Source: Atherinomorus stipes
Taxonomy: Eukaryota; Chordata; Actinopteri; Atheriniformes; Atherinidae
DNA: 64,000 bases
NCBI GenBank assembly: GCA_023101725.1
Contig: JALJCO010003464.1
Coordinates: 582,864 to 646,863, forward strand
Direction of reading: 5' to 3'
The position numbers and the translations under genes were made by a program. Below the pieces are notes generated by a model. That model saw only the letters and a program-made list of their open reading frames with translations, was not told the origin of the DNA and searched no databases. Position 1 is the stretch's first letter; every line of letters starts with the position of its first letter. Shown here in pieces: positions 11,176 through 33,850 of this stretch.

Positions 11176-11290
11176 CACATCCGATATTACTCGGCCTGAT
11201 CCGTAGTATTAAAAACCGGCTTCGTTTAAACAAAAAAACAAACAAACAAAGTGAAAACTGAACACAGCCACTGACGGCAAACTGAAAAAT
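11176..11290 (-). other. uba1: Second candidate first exon of uba1
   Basis: Minus-strand donor GATGTG/GTAAGTTCTG at the exon end 11176. The surrounding 10,900-11,180 is dense in GCTAGC/GTTAGC words that are common around fish transcription start regions. The 5' extent is not defined. It could be an alternative promoter of uba1 or an unrelated start. Confidence 0.35.
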
Positions 11291-11879
11291 GTGTCAAGCT
11301 GGCGGGCTCTGTGTGAGTTTTTCCACTGGACGGTTGCCTGCCCGGCTGTTCCCGAACCGTTTCCCCTCACTCTATTTCAGTTGAAAGCAAAGCAAAGCAG
11401 CAACATGTGCACGTTACAGGCAGAACCATTATTCCGGCCCAGGGGGTTCACTAAAAAGTGATCATAGTAAATTTACCATAGACAGAGTCCTTCAATCAAT
11501 CCTGAATACAACATACGATAACTAGAACAAATATTGTGTCTACTTTTATTCTGTTGCAAGGCATAATTGTATATTAACTGTTTACATCCAATTATATTTT
11601 CTTCACTCCGTAAATTCGCATGATTGGACTGACCCAAAGCGACCGCAATGCCACATGGGGCTTGTAGTGAGCCTGTGATAAGGAGCCCGTGTAAGAAATC
11701 TTCGGGTAGTTTCATGTAACGGTTCTTATGTGCAAGCGCGCCAACGCACGCGGTTAAAACTTCGCGCACAAACACACACTCATCAATTTTCACTAACAAA
11801 AATGTTTCTGGAGATTCAAATGTTTATAAAAATTTAATTACCATTGGTTTTCTTTTATCAATGAAAAACTCAACGCTTG
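11291..11879. other. Intergenic gap between uba1 and camkv
   Basis: About 0.6 kb between the farthest uba1 first-exon candidate and the camkv poly(A) region. Both genes run right to left, so camkv ends just upstream of uba1 in tandem orientation. No coding feature is recognised here. Confidence 0.6.
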
Positions 11880-12995
11880 TTATAATCCTTTAAATTTTAT
11901 TGAAAGACTTGCAAACAGAGCACAGTTTACAGAGGAGCAGAATGGTGCTTTAATTCGGGAGAACAGCACAGAATCTGGTATAACATACACCCAAAGAGCA
12001 GAAATAAATTCAGAGACATGTTTATTTAATAAATATGAGCAAAATGACAGGACTGTCTTAACATTGATGTAACATTGCCCAAACAAGTGTGTTAACAAAA
12101 CTAGAATCAAATCAAAATTAAGTTTGGGGGCTAAATTTTTTCAAGAATTTTAGAAACAGAAGATAATTTTTTAAAATGTTATTGCAAAGCCTTTATACAA
12201 TATGCCTGAAAATTATTTTCTTCAGACCCCAAACAGATGTGTAGCAACTCAGGACTTTGAGTAACAGTTCAAGTTTAAGGACACCATGTAATGTAACAAA
12301 TCTCAATGTCTAACAGCCTGCTGGAACAAATTGATTTGATCAGCTTCACATATTGCTGTACAACTGTGTAACACCAAGCATTACAACAGAATGTAAAGCT
12401 ACATAAATAAAAATAATTAGAAATATAGAAATGGAAGGAGCTGCTTTGAAAACATAAAAGTATGAGTCTGGACATGGGGATCTTTACATCCAAGGGGATA
12501 GGAGAATCTAAGAATCAGGAAATATATATGTACACATATATTTATTTACAGTTGATAGCGAATAATGCAAACTAACCCTTCCTTAGCTGTTATCCCTTAT
12601 TTTTTCTGTATGACACTGTTTTTTTATGTGTAGACTGATCATTTGTAAACTGTGCTGAGTGCTTGGATATTCCAGTATGATTTAGTTGTGTTGGGCATGC
12701 AGGCACACATCTGTATCTGAGAAATAAACCAGCTTTAGAGATCTTGATCTTTGCAGCTATTGCAGAAAGAGATGTTTGACTTTACTCCCCCGTAACTCCA
12801 CTCATGAGAGCATCTGAATGCCACAAGGGAAGTTCTTGGTATTAGAGCACAACCAAACCAAACAACACTGTATGGTTGCTTTTCTTCTGGGTAACAAGAA
12901 CATAATGCATCTGGATGAGACAGAATCATTGAACCATTAAGTGTAAACTATAAATCCAGTGTTCCAGGTGCTTTGCATTTGTCTCATAACCTGCC
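11880..12995 (-). other. camkv: camkv 3' untranslated region
   Basis: From the end of the long tail ORF to the likely cleavage zone near 11,880. AT-rich with no exon signals. If the 14,302 stop were real, the UTR would instead be about 2.4 kb and include the 443-codon ORF. Confidence 0.6.
11896..11901 (-). terminator. camkv: camkv poly(A) signal candidate
   Basis: AATAAA on the minus strand (TTTATT on the plus strand) about 1.1 kb after the tail ORF stop. Cleavage would be near 11,875-11,885. Plausible by position; no read evidence. Confidence 0.5.
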
Positions 12996-14301
12996 TCATA
13001 GCCCCCTGCCCATTCCAGCTCTGGGTGACTGGCTGGAGTGAGCAGCACCCCTCTGTCCATCCTTGTCTCCCTGCTCTCCAACAGCCTTGGGTGAGGCTTG
13101 TGTGGGTGGAGAGGGTGGGGGATAGGAAGGAGGAGGGATGGCAAGGTGAGGGAGAGATGGCAGAGCAGGTCGTGGAGAAGTGGGAAGTGGTGGAGGAGTG
13201 GTCGAGATTGAAGCTGAGGAGCACTGAGTGGAGCGTGTGCGAGAGGTAGCAGGAGAACCATGTGTGCTTCTGATACGTGGTGGTTCAACAGGACAGTCAC
13301 TGATTTGCTCGAGCAGCGAAGGCATGTCTCCCTCGATCTTCTCAAGCACTGCAGCCATTTGCTTTTCTATCTGCTCGATCACACTGTCCATTTGCCAGTC
13401 ACTTGTGGCACTGCTCCCCCCTCCTCCATGGTGTAGACCAGTCCCATACATCCCTACTCCTCCGCTTGTGTACAGGGAACTGTATGGGCTCCCATAACTT
13501 CCTGCTAGTCCCATCCCCACAGACACAGCTTCTGGGTTGTATGGTGTGGCATGACGGCCTAAACTAGCAGAGCTGCCTGGCAAATAACAACCCTGTCCTG
13601 GCACAGCACCTATGCTAAACTCTGCACTGTATCTGTCTGCTCTCCTAGCATTCCTTTCCCTTCTACTTAAGGGACTAGCATCACCCCTTAACCTGACTCC
13701 TAGTCCTACATCCACCCCAGCCGCAGACCCCATGACTGGAGTAACCGGTGCTACCACTGACCGCTCTGCCACCGCTTCAGGTACTTGTGTCTGACACCAG
13801 CTTTGATCATTTTCATCCCTCTGTTGGCTTTGGGTCGTGGTTCTCTTTTCTGGTGAGGCAGAAGCAATGGCAGAAGATGAAGGTGGAGGGCCATGAAGCG
13901 TTGCAGCCATTTTACACTTGTTGCTTGGATCAGGGGAAGTAGATGTTTGCTTTCTGTCAAGATTAGTACCTGACGAACTTTCCAACAGCTTTGAGGGCTC
14001 AGGGGCAACAGCAGGGGTCTGTTTGGCCTCAGGAACAACTTTATTTTGGCCCAAATTTGCAGCAATTTTCCTGGTTCCATCACCTGCTCCTTTCTTTACA
14101 GCAGCCTTACCAAGCTCTTCCTGTGCAGGTTTGGGAACTGAATTTATGTGACCTAGAGGGTCCTGAATATCTGATGGGGAAGTTCCTACAGAAGGACCTA
14201 TGGACATATTTACCTCCTCCTGATTTTCTCCTATCTTGATAGCATCCTTTTCCTGATTCATACCCGCTGGGGTATTTTCAACAGTAACCTCCAAAGACAC
14301 A

Positions 14302-14327
<26 letters not shown>
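12996..14327 (-). CDS. camkv: Long +1-frame ORF overlapping the camkv stop: probable true C-terminal tail
   Basis: 443 codons without a stop (TGA at 12996-12998), in the same exon as the camkv 3' end but shifted by +1. The previous stop in this frame (TGA) is immediately before it, so it cannot be reached by splicing into this exon in that frame. It has protein-like features: a Lys/Glu/Gln-rich front; a basic block (about residue 226, LSRRERNARRADRY); a Gly/Ser/Tyr-rich stretch near 280-307 (SYGSPYSSLYTSGG); a strongly amphipathic segment (about 310-344, VIEQIEKQMAAVLEKIEGDM, SLLEQISD); then Ser/Thr and a proline-rich segment with several PxxP motifs (about 372-407). One G fewer at 14315-14319 would fuse it to the kinase, giving roughly 800 residues. 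I do not recognise the tail as another named family. Alternatives: a sequence error, a true recent frameshift, or +1 recoding. Confidence 0.6.
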
Positions 14328-23088
<8,761 letters not shown>

Positions 23089-26000
23089 GACGGCATTCAC
23101 CTACCAAACAAAGAGAAAAACATTTTAGTAATTACACGACATAAGGAAAAAAGAGATTACATTTGAAAATAAGAGAAAATAAAAATGAAGCAATCTCAGA
23201 GAAATGTGGACAAATGTGCTAAATAAAGAAATAGATTTACTTTGAAACATCTCAGTGGTCAAAGTTAGAGACGAGTGTCACTTTGCTTTGATATTGTACT
23301 GTATGTAATTGATAGCAGTTCCTCTGCTAATCTAGATACTAACGCCTCTGACAGCCTGGTTGCATGCCAGCCTTGTCAACAGATAGAGAGCTTCGTGCTA
23401 AGCTTCCCCCTTTTCTGCAAAAGACCACGGTTGCTGTGTAACATCTGTCAAGTTCAAGTTAAACTTTGTTTATAAAGGGCAGTGTCCCTGCATCCCTGAA
23501 GCAGCTGGCTCCTTTAGACACCACAAATGTCTCTGGTATCACTACTGGGTTTTAATGACAGAAAATGTCTTGTTCATTTGCTGTATACATTTGTGCATTT
23601 ACAGTATGCGTGGATCGTAGTTTACTGTAATACTGCTATACAGTAAACAGAATATAAATGTTGGAATGGGTGTACTATTTTTTTCTGGTTTTCATCATAG
23701 TTTCAGGCATGCACTTCACAGACACAGTCCTCTCATAACATTCACCCTGAAATAGCGTGTGACCCCATAGGAGGTCCCAAACGCCCAGGTAGAAAATCAA
23801 GGATCAAGATAGTGAATCAGCAATCGATATACCATCTCATAACAGTCCTCAGGCAATCCTCACCCACATGTTTTAAACACTCCATCTACTGTAGGAGACA
23901 CATTTCTTGGAAGCTTCACTTATCCATCCTAAATATGCTTCTCCTCTAAATAACTGGCTCTACCCTTTCCTGTTAGATTTCACTCGCGTAGATACCCACA
24001 CTTCATCCCGAGCCTGTGCAGGGCTCAGGATCATGCCAAGAGAAGACCACGCAATTGACCAGGCTGGAAAATTATGTGATAGCAGCAAATGAGACATTTC
24101 AGAGGAAGCTTTGCACTCGGAGTAAATCTAAAGAGAGGTTGTGACCCTGTGAGGATGGCTTTGTGGTTATGTTGTGTGTATAAGTGAATGAAAGAGCAAT
24201 GGACAGAAATGAACTCTGAGTGGAGAGTAGGCCTATGAAACAGAGATGAAAAAAAGAAAGACAATAGAAATCCTCAGATGTAAGGACATCTTTCAGGTGC
24301 TAATTCTGGATTTAAAAAATGAATATCATTGATGTAAAATCCTGACTGTGTATTGTGTGTGTGTATTTGTGTGTGTGTAGAGTCACCACTGTAGATGATA
24401 GGGCCAGTGGTGCTTCTGGCCCACAGTGGAGGAGGGGCTGGAGAATTCTGTGTAATCCAACCGCTGGCCCTAATCTCTAATCTGTACCCCTAATCCTGAG
24501 AGCAGGAATACACCACGTGTGTCTGTGTACATGCATAAATGAGTGTGTATCTGAGCAAGTCCAAAGGTTGTTTAGGATATGTCACATGTGTGGATATGAG
24601 TGTGAGCAGAAGGGAGTGTGCATGTGTGTACATGTGGGTCCATATGTGCGTTCCTGTGTGAATGTAATGCCCCAGCGAGATGGCAGGGGAATTTAGTGGT
24701 GCCAGAAGATTACATAACTGCAGCATTCCCATGACAAGGCCCTGGACAAGGTGACGCTGGCATGATGTGAAAGGAGCACATCAATGCTTGAGAGAACAAA
24801 ATCCATCCAGTGGAAGCACCAAACATCAACCAGCGATAAGGGGCCATCAAATATGCTTGTCCATAACTTTTTAGATGCTAGCAAGCATCTAAGCACAATC
24901 TTTACCCCACACCAGGTCTAAAATACTATACTTGCTGGTAACCAAAAGTCTGACTTTAAAGATACATTCATAAGAGTACAAACATTTCCCCCACAAACTA
25001 TGAATGTTTTCCAGTGAGCAATTTGGAGAAAGCATGGTTTTAATCAACCTTATCTGAAGCAGTGCTGGGATGTGGAGGGTTATAAGAGGGTGACTGTATA
25101 GGTAACCAATGGCTATAACAAAAATAGCCCGTTTCTTGAAAACCTGTCCATACGTCCACTCAGGTACATATGGTCTATGTGTGCATTTTAAGAAACTATA
25201 GGGGCAGGAATTGTGAAAGAATAAACATGCATGTCCAGTTTTTTAATACTAACGATGAAGCGTTAAAAACCAAAAATAACGAGCCCACCTACGTCTCTCT
25301 CCATTGCCTTGAACAGGCTACGTGCTGCATAATGCATTGAGATTCGGTGGCCAAATTTCCTGCACAGTCCTCAGGATGTGATATCAATTGACACGGCATC
25401 CACATCCCCGGCAGCTTTGATACAGGAAGAAGATGGATTCAAACACCATCTTGTCCCTTAGGAAACACCCCATCATCTTATGGATTCTTCTGCTGTCAGT
25501 AAATGATCCAGATCTACTAACAGACCACTAAAAAGTGGCATTATGAAGAAAAAGACGTTATAAGTGTAGTAAACAGTGTTACAGCACCAGTTTGTGTGCG
25601 CTCCTGTGCCAGCTTGCCTGGTGACTGCAGTTACCCGCAGTGCCAGTTGTGTCACTCATGTCACTTGCGAGTCTCATTTCTTCATCTTGCCCCTCGTTCC
25701 TTTAAGGAACACATGAGGTGTAAAAATGACGATAATGGTGACTAAGTTGTAAAAACAATGGACTTTAGCCCCTAATCATAATAACTGTCTATCTCTAAAA
25801 AAGTGAGGCTATAGCCTGATGCCAGTGAGGAAGTGACATGCAACTATTGCAACCTCTTAAATGGACTCTGTGAAGGTGATGGATACATTACATTGTATTT
25901 CAGTCCAACCGACAACTATTTTACAATTCCGTCAAAGTACATTTTTGCCTCAACCTAACCAGTTTTAGTAAAGTGTTGTGTCACTAAAAAAATAACTGGT

Positions 26001-27124
26001 ATCAATCGCAAAAGACCCCAGTTTTAAGTGTTTAATTCCTCCATCCAATCACATTTGGTTTTGTCCCTGTTTACAAATTCACTTTTAAGCAAGGGAATCC
26101 AGCGGATTTTAATATTCTATAAGTTGGATGATAGTAAAACCCTGTACTGGCCCACTGTGCAATGGTCACTGCCCAAGTTAGGAGGATTAAATCAGGTGGT
26201 TTTTTTTTTCCCCTTTTAACTTTAAGCACCTTTTACACATTCTTTTTTTAGTCAGTATTTTGTGATTTTTAACTTTTGTTACAGCACAAAGTAATAGGAA
26301 TTCCCCTTAGACTAAAAGGTTTGATGGCTTCATGAAAGTGAGTAGACAACTGTAAGTTTTTAGGAGTGAAGAGAAACAATCGGTTGATGTTTATTCTTTC
26401 TTCTACATATATTTTGTCTTCTTCTTTCCATCTGCCAATGGATTATGTTCCTGACTCAGATGCCATAAAACAATACCTGCAGAATACTGAGTCAGTTTGA
26501 GCCTTGAAGTTGGTAAAGAGTAGGAGGATATAAGGTAGGATGTATGGGAGGATCTGACGGAAAAGGGGATGAGAGGGAAGGAGTGGAAAAGATGGAAGAT
26601 GAGGTAAGAAGTGTGAAATGATAGGAACAGAAAGACAAGGAGAAAAGTGAACTGTGACGAGGTGAAAAGGTGGTTGGAGAAAACACTGTACATGAGAACA
26701 GAAAAAACACAGAAGTGCAGAGGCAGATTGAGAATACCTATCAACCTCACAGCTTCATCGCTGTGTGAATTCTTGCACACGGGTGTGTATGTGTATGTGT
26801 ATGCACATGTGGGTGCATGAGCGTGTGTGCTAACACACTTTGTATGATAATGGATTATGCTGCATTGGTTTTCGTCAAGATATCAAAGGCTGTCCCTGAA
26901 GTTTAAAAGTACTAGAAGGCACACTAACAGGACAACACTAACTCACAGCATTCATTCTGAACTATCAGGTGCTACCTGCACCAGTGGCATTCAGAGGAGA
27001 AGAAAAGCTGATCTTGTAAATGATCATGTGAGCAACATATTCACTGTTGATAACATGGCATTTTCAACCACACCGACAAGACGATTTGGTGACAAACCAT
27101 CCTATAATTACTATTTCAATAATA

Positions 27125-27192
27125 CAAAGTTATTTCACCTTTATTTAACCAGATAAAACCATTGAGATTAGGATTTTTTTTCCCAAGAGTGA
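27125..27192. repeat. Dispersed repeat fragment
   Basis: The segment reading TTTCACCTTTATTTAACCAG, then ATAAAACCATTGAGATTAGG and CAAGAGTGACCTGG, looks like a repeat word I associate with many teleost genomes (TTTATTTAACCAGGTAAA..). Immediately left of the TTAA element at 27202. Confidence 0.4.
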
Positions 27193-27201
27193 CCTGGTTA
27201 A

Positions 27202-28342
27202 AGGCAGGGTGGATGATGTTTTCCAGGAGCGTTTTTTACAATATTGCTTAGTCTTCTTTACACCCCAATTGTAGCCGATTAATTAAATGTTCTGACACAA
27301 AAATTTATGAAATGGATTATGGGGTTATAACAGTGACAGCTTCAATTGGTACTGAAAATAAAATTTGGCTTTGAAAAATCTAAATTTGAAATAAAATATA
27401 TAAGATGCTATCAAATTATGAGTGATGAAAAATTGGTATTGGTACTGAAAAAGTTATTTAAAAATGAAAAAAGTTTCATTGAAAAATAAAATCCATATTT
27501 TAAGAGATTAATAGCTTTCATTTCAAACATTTACTTTTGCTGACAGCATTTTTACATGTTGACGACATTTCTTTATGCTGACCTTTTTTTTGACGTTGTC
27601 AGTTTTCTTTCAATGATGTGATTTTCAGTTTCAACTCCCTGTCACTGTTTTTGCGCTGAGGGGGGCGGGGTTGCGGCGCGCTACTGTCAAATGATTTGCA
27701 TAGAATCTGCATACTGAGGGAAGCTTCACTGTTCCCTGGCCCGGCCTGACGTTCAGGGTCAGAAACGATCCACAGATTCAATGGCGGCTGCCGGCTCAGG
27801 TGGAACACCTATATCGCAGGTATGTTTTCTTTACATCTGAAGCATAATTGGACTAAGTGTAAGGGATAATACCCGACGAGGCGTCCCCCATCAGAAACAA
27901 ATGGACGTTCTGATAATGGACAACCTCGGAGGGAAATATCCCGCTTATACCATGGTCAGTTACAAAAAAAAAAAAAATGTTAAGCCAATTATTAATATGT
28001 TAAAGTTGTTTACCGTTAACAACTTGCTGCTCTTATCTATGCCGTTGTTTGCTCTTAAAATCCACCGAAAAGAAAAAAACAAACAAAACGGATGTGGGTC
28101 AAGTCATGGAGGTGTTGGTGTTTGTAGAAGGAGTTGACGATGAGGGAATTATCACTTTTAAAAAAAATCTTTTTCCTCTGCTGTTTACTGGCAAGTTAAC
28201 AAGCTATCCACTCAGCGGTTCTCGGTTATCTTCACTGACAACCATCGGCGCACACGTTCCTGTGTTCTGGAGGCGTGGTTTCGGGTGGATGTATTTTTTA
28301 TAGCTTGCTCAAAACGTTTTTCCAGGATCCCCTACCCTGCCT
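27202..28342. mobile_element. TTAA-flanked inverted-repeat element 1
   Basis: 1.14 kb, flanked by TTAA (27198-27201 and 28343-28346). Left end AGGCAGGGTGGATGATG; right end read inward AGGCAGGGTAGGGGATCC, then TGGAAAAACGTTTT against TTTCCAGGAGCGTTTT on the left. TTAA duplications are typical of piggyBac- and Kolobok-like elements. The interior has no long ORF; internal words (CTATCCACTCAG.GTTCTCG) recur in the element at 38820-39465. Confidence 0.7.
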
Positions 28343-28347
28343 TTAAG

Positions 28348-29055
28348 TTAGAGTAGAAGTAGAAATCAGAGTTTTGAGCCCCAAGAATAATCAGGACAGT
28401 TGGCTATGAAAAGATAAATACAAGTGGAGATGTAGCTGGTTCCCTTCTGCAGATTATGGACATCAGAAAGGTATGCAAAGATACTTATTTGATGGCTTCA
28501 CTTTTCCCACAACCAAGGCAAAGTTAAGCAGAGGTTGGGAGCACTATGCAAGACAACCAGCAGGATACAAACTTCATGAAAGCTAATCTTCCAGCAGGAA
28601 TCAAGGCTAGGAAAAGTTACGTAGTTGAAAGCACTATAGAAATGATTAAAGTACCAAAGTTGGCAAGTATGGAAGTCTTAAATAAAAGAGGAAACAGAAT
28701 AGATTAGGGAGGGGCTTTAAATTTGACCAATAAAGCCTGATGAATAACGAGATGCTAGAATTTGCTGCGGAGAGCCAGTGAGGACGAGAAGCTAAAAGAC
28801 TGAGGGAACCAATGGGGATCAATGCTTGAGTTTAAAAGCAGACCTGTTGAAAGATAGCAACAATTACTGACAGTTTATGGCTTGAGGAAGGATAATTGAG
28901 AATCTTTATCCAACCAAACGGACCTATTATTACAATTATGGAACTTGTTTGCACAGCAAGTGACATCCTGAACATGTCAACTAAAGAGACAGCAACATTT
29001 TGAATCAAGGACACCTACAAAAGTCTTAGTACCCCAGAGGGATGCTGGAGGCTAC
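28348..29055. repeat. Possible degenerate repeat sequence
   Basis: Purine-rich, non-coding stretch after the TTAA element, ending at a C tract (29062-29082). It reads like an old LINE-type fragment, but no ORF or tail was identified. Weak. Confidence 0.2.
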
Positions 29056-29061
29056 TCGCAA

Positions 29062-29160
29062 CCCCCCCCCCCCCCCCCCCCCTCCACACACCCTCACCCC
29101 ACACACACCCTCACCCACACCACACACACACACAAACACAAAACAAACAAACAAAACAAA
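29062..29160. repeat. C homopolymer (21 C) followed by CA-rich and AAAC repeats
   Basis: A run of 21 C at 29062-29082, then a CA-rich low-complexity stretch and (AAAC)n to about 29160. Confidence 0.9.
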
Positions 29161-32100
29161 ACATCTGTTGTTGACTAAAAATATAAAAAGTGAAAACAGA
29201 CTGGATATTTCGAGGGGAAAAACCAAACACGGTTGTGTAATACTGATGAAATAGAAAAAAAATTGGGGAAGGGGATCTACTTTTTATCATTCCAATAAAC
29301 AAAATGGACTGATTAAATAGAAGAAGTGAAAGCAAGTGGTCCTATAATCTCATAGGGCAGTCTTTGAATTATGGGCACTTCTCTACAAGGTTTAGTTAAA
29401 CTCAGAATTGTAACCTCTGTGTAATCATGTTGACAGGTAAACCCAGTTTCATTGCAAAATGTGAAACACTCACACAAACTGTATCTCATGTGTCCACAGA
29501 CCAGCTTTCCACAGATTTTAATGTGGTACAGGACATGAAAATAACTATATAAAGGAATACTTTGTTAGTACAGTTGAGGAAATAGTCATAAAACAACTGT
29601 GACATCACTCTTAAAAGGCAAGTAAAGCAACATTTAGAGGCTGGAGGGGCCGACGGTGGAACTACATTGACAACAGTCCAGCCGAGGAATTGATTTACAC
29701 TCATACCACCCACTGTAGTTTTAAAATGTTTTCACCTTGAAATATTTTAGGATTAAGCTGTGTTTATGTTGCTGTTATACATATTTAAAAGGCTTGGTTA
29801 TGGTTAGGCACACAAAGCAATTCGGTTAAAGTTAAGAAAAAATCATGGCCTGTGTCAAAAGAGACACTATGAGAAAATTATCATATCAAATCTCACTTTT
29901 TTAAAACTACTGGCTGCCAAGATTTACCCACTCAGCTTAACACAAAATGTGTTTGAGACCAGGCTGCACAGGCAGACAAACTGCTCTAAAAAAAACTGCA
30001 TATAATGCATATTTTTAGTAAAAGAAAATAGGTCAACACAATAAAGCATGACTGAATTTTGTAAATATACTATATGAATCATGATTATTTTAGTGCCATT
30101 TCTTGGAATTGGGCCATACATTACAAAGCAAATCATTTTTAAAACTGCATAGCTTGCTGTGCATTTTGATTTTGACTTTCAAATGCAAAACCATTAACAC
30201 ACAAAACCAGGTGTGAGGGTGCACCGAGCTCTCTGCAACATCACACTTTATCTTCAGCACCTGAAATGAAATAGCTAGTGCTTGTCTCTGCTTCCGTGGG
30301 TGTCTGTGTTCGCAAGTGTTATGTACAAGCTGCAGCAAGGCTCAAAAATGAATTAAATAGAATAAGGTATCTTATTATCAACTCAGAAGGCAAGTGTTTC
30401 AGAGATGCTAGGCATCAAGGTTGTCCTCAGAAAATCTATTTACTGGCACTGAGCTCTTTAGCCTTCTTAACATATTAGACTCTGTACAAGTCTTGGTGAA
30501 CAGAAAAGAAGAATTTCATTACATATATCCACATGTTTCAGCTCATGAATGAGTGCATACGTGCATACATTTTTTAAGTATGCAAATATTTCACCTTCTG
30601 TCACAAGTAACTGCATGCATAGAGTCTTTTTGTGTTGCCTGGTAAGTGTTCAGTTGCATCACTGTGTCCTTGTCACTGTCAAGACAGATGCTCAACAGCC
30701 GTTATCAGCATTGCGTGATACAAATCGTGATGTCTGCACAGTTATTAAGAGATGTTAGAGTGGATTCGTTATGTCCATGTCATTATGTGTGTGATTGTGC
30801 GTTTTAAAAATTAATTAGCAAGGATGTCAATGTTTGCCTCAGGAAATGAGTGAAAAGTTACATCTCCCAATGTGGACAGGAGATGACACATGTCAGCCAA
30901 TATGTCAGCACTAACAACCTGAGCTGCATCCTAACACAGCTCAGTGCACTTCACTGCGTCTGTCCTTACATGGCAGAGAAAGCAGGAAGAATATATTTGC
31001 CCCTCATTAGTGTTTGAGATGTCACTCTGCCGTTATCACCACAACAGACACAGGTGTGTTATTCCACAACTAGACATCATTTCATGCACAAGCTTCTAGC
31101 CTTTCTCTGCCTCTTGGACTCACCTTTTCTTACTCTTTCACCCCCTGCTTGCCCCTGCAGATTTTGTCCCCTCATGACTTTCTTCTTACCTCTACTTACT
31201 ACTTACTTCTACCTCGAGAGGTTTACTCTCAGTAATCTTTGACTGTAGAAGATGATCATGAGAGGTTATTATTATTATGGCAACCCAACAATATCTATAA
31301 AATATTATGCTCATGGGAATATGATCACATACTTGTGTATATGCATATAACAATTGAACAACGCTGGCTTTTAAGCGCATGCTATTCTACAGAAGGAAAT
31401 TGTGTCCCAAAAGCCCTCAAATGGGTAATTAAGCCCACCATAATCATCCAGTTTTATACTTTTAATAAGATTAAGTTGCCTTTACCTTGATATTGACTTG
31501 TGTATTTCTTGCGTGCCATCAAGTGTGTGCCTCCTCATCTGTGTATAACACAACACAACAGCCTGGTTCTTATTGATCAATAAAGAACTCCCATGATTTA
31601 TTTGACTTAACACATGGAAACAAACATGTCTAAAACAGTTTTTCCAGGATAAGGAGAGCCACGGGCTTAAAATCCTTCAGAAAAAATTTGATTAGATTCA
31701 TAACATGCAAAATTGCACTGGGTGTAATTAGGAAATAATAACACCATGAATATCCCAGACAAGGCTGCAAGCACTTTCATATAGCTATCAATATCATTTT
31801 GGCCGGCAAAACATATCCCCATGTGCAAACTTAATGGCATTAAATAGAAAAAAAATAAATCCACTGATTTTCACTGCGCTCATTGGCTCATAGCAGACGA
31901 ATGCATACTCCATCCTGAGTGGAGCACGCAGCAGCCTTACGTCGGTCCCAAGCCTTATCAGGATGCTGCTGCATGAAAGTGGGACAAATAAAAGTGACGT
32001 GGGGACATGGCAGACTACACAGGAGGGAAGATTTAAGAGAGATGAGAAGAAGGAGGAGATGAAGGACCAATTATCACAATTACAGCGACTGTTAAAAATT

Positions 32101-33129
32101 CTTACTTTTGATTAAGATGCAAGCGTGACTACTCATGCTAAATGTGCATTATGTCCATATAACTTAAGGCATTAAGAGTAATGCGAGTAAAACGTAGCTG
32201 GACATATGGTTTATGTATGTATGTGTGTTTGTGTGTGTGTTGGATCGATTAAATGTGTTTCCTCTGCAGAGTTCCCAGTATGGGGTCTTCTTCAAGCTTG
32301 TTATAAACACTAATTCCCTCATTGCTCACAGAGTGGCTCTCATCTAAGGCCTGTGTGTTTGTGTGCATAGTATGTGTAGTTTTGTAGTGTCAGTGCATTT
32401 GTGTGTGTGACTGCAAGGCATACACATGGCCAGAAACAGGCTTAAAAAGGAAATGGTCTAATGAAAATTCATCACATCTGCCCAGAGAGACAAAGAGACA
32501 GAAACCCATTTCCATTTCCCAAGTAGACACATTTAAAATCTCCTAAGTTCATGTAGTTACAAATACGGTATATCCAGACACTCTCCTTTCTCACACACAA
32601 ACATATAGCACCTCACCATGAGGACTAGGATGTTTTCCGTCTCAAAATCTTGTAAGCAATAATCCTTCCTCACCTTTTTACTCCTCTGTCTGTCCTTCTC
32701 GTCCCCTCATTAGGGGGAGGGTATGTGCAGGACTTGCACAGTAAGTGCATCCTCAGGGAGAACGGCCACATAGTATATTTTGACAAAAGTGTTTTTGTGT
32801 GCGTGAGAGAGAGAGTTTGCCAGTAGCTGACATAGAGAGAAGCTGTATCTGGCTGTCAGGCTTGCTTTGTCTGACGTCAGAATAGCCTGAGGCAGAACCC
32901 ACAGGCATACACACACTCACATACACACACTGACTGACTGACGGATACTGATAGTTAGTATTTCCTTAGTGTGTGTATATGTTTCTATGAGTAACTTTCT
33001 GAGTACAGTCTGAAACTCTGTGGATGAGCTGTTTACACACTCCAGTGTACCCCCCCAAAAAGGATTGTGTGTTTCTGTTATTGTTGCTAGGCAGACGAGG
33101 CAAGCTCTTCCTCTAGAGTGGGACCAAAG

Positions 33130-33245
<116 letters not shown>

Positions 33246-33765
33246 ATGTAACAGAAAATCAGAAATCCTAAAGAAGACGAGAGTGATGGGGAGGTGAGCC
33301 CAGGCTCATTTCAGCAAATGTGTGAAAAATCATGTATTATACAAATCTATTGAATAAAACATGAAAGTTCATTTATACATTTGCAGCATTTCTTCCTTGT
33401 ACATGTCTAACTGTGAAAATATTTTTGAAGTCTCAATCTGTTCTATCTCTTCTTTTCATCACACCACTATGATGTTTTGTTCATGTTGTACTCTGCCTGT
33501 CTTACTGTGTGACCTTTTCTACACTGCGGAGCAAAAACAAATGCAAAACATTGGTTATTTGATCAAAGGAGGGAAAGATGATAATAATTTAAATGCCCCA
33601 TAAGCTTTCATTGTTACTGATATAAAACAGGATTATGCACATATATAAATAGGGTTTAAAACAAATCAAAATCTTTTTTTCAAGCTGATCAGCCATTCTG
33701 TCTTACAGCATAATATTAAAAATGAATATTTAAGTTTCCTTCAAATGAAAATCAAGTTTTGCTCG

Positions 33766-33850
33766 AGGCAAGACAAGGCAGGTTTATTTGTCGAGCACAT
33801 TTCATGTATAAAACAATTAAACAGGCGTTTCATAAAACATTTAAGGCAAA
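33766..33850. repeat. Dispersed repeat fragment
   Basis: Contains GGCAAGACAAGGCAGGTTTA, then TTTGTCGAGCACATTTCATG, a diverged form of a word I associate with many teleost genomes (AAGGCAAGTTTATTTGTATAGCACATTTCA). Family not assigned. Confidence 0.45.
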
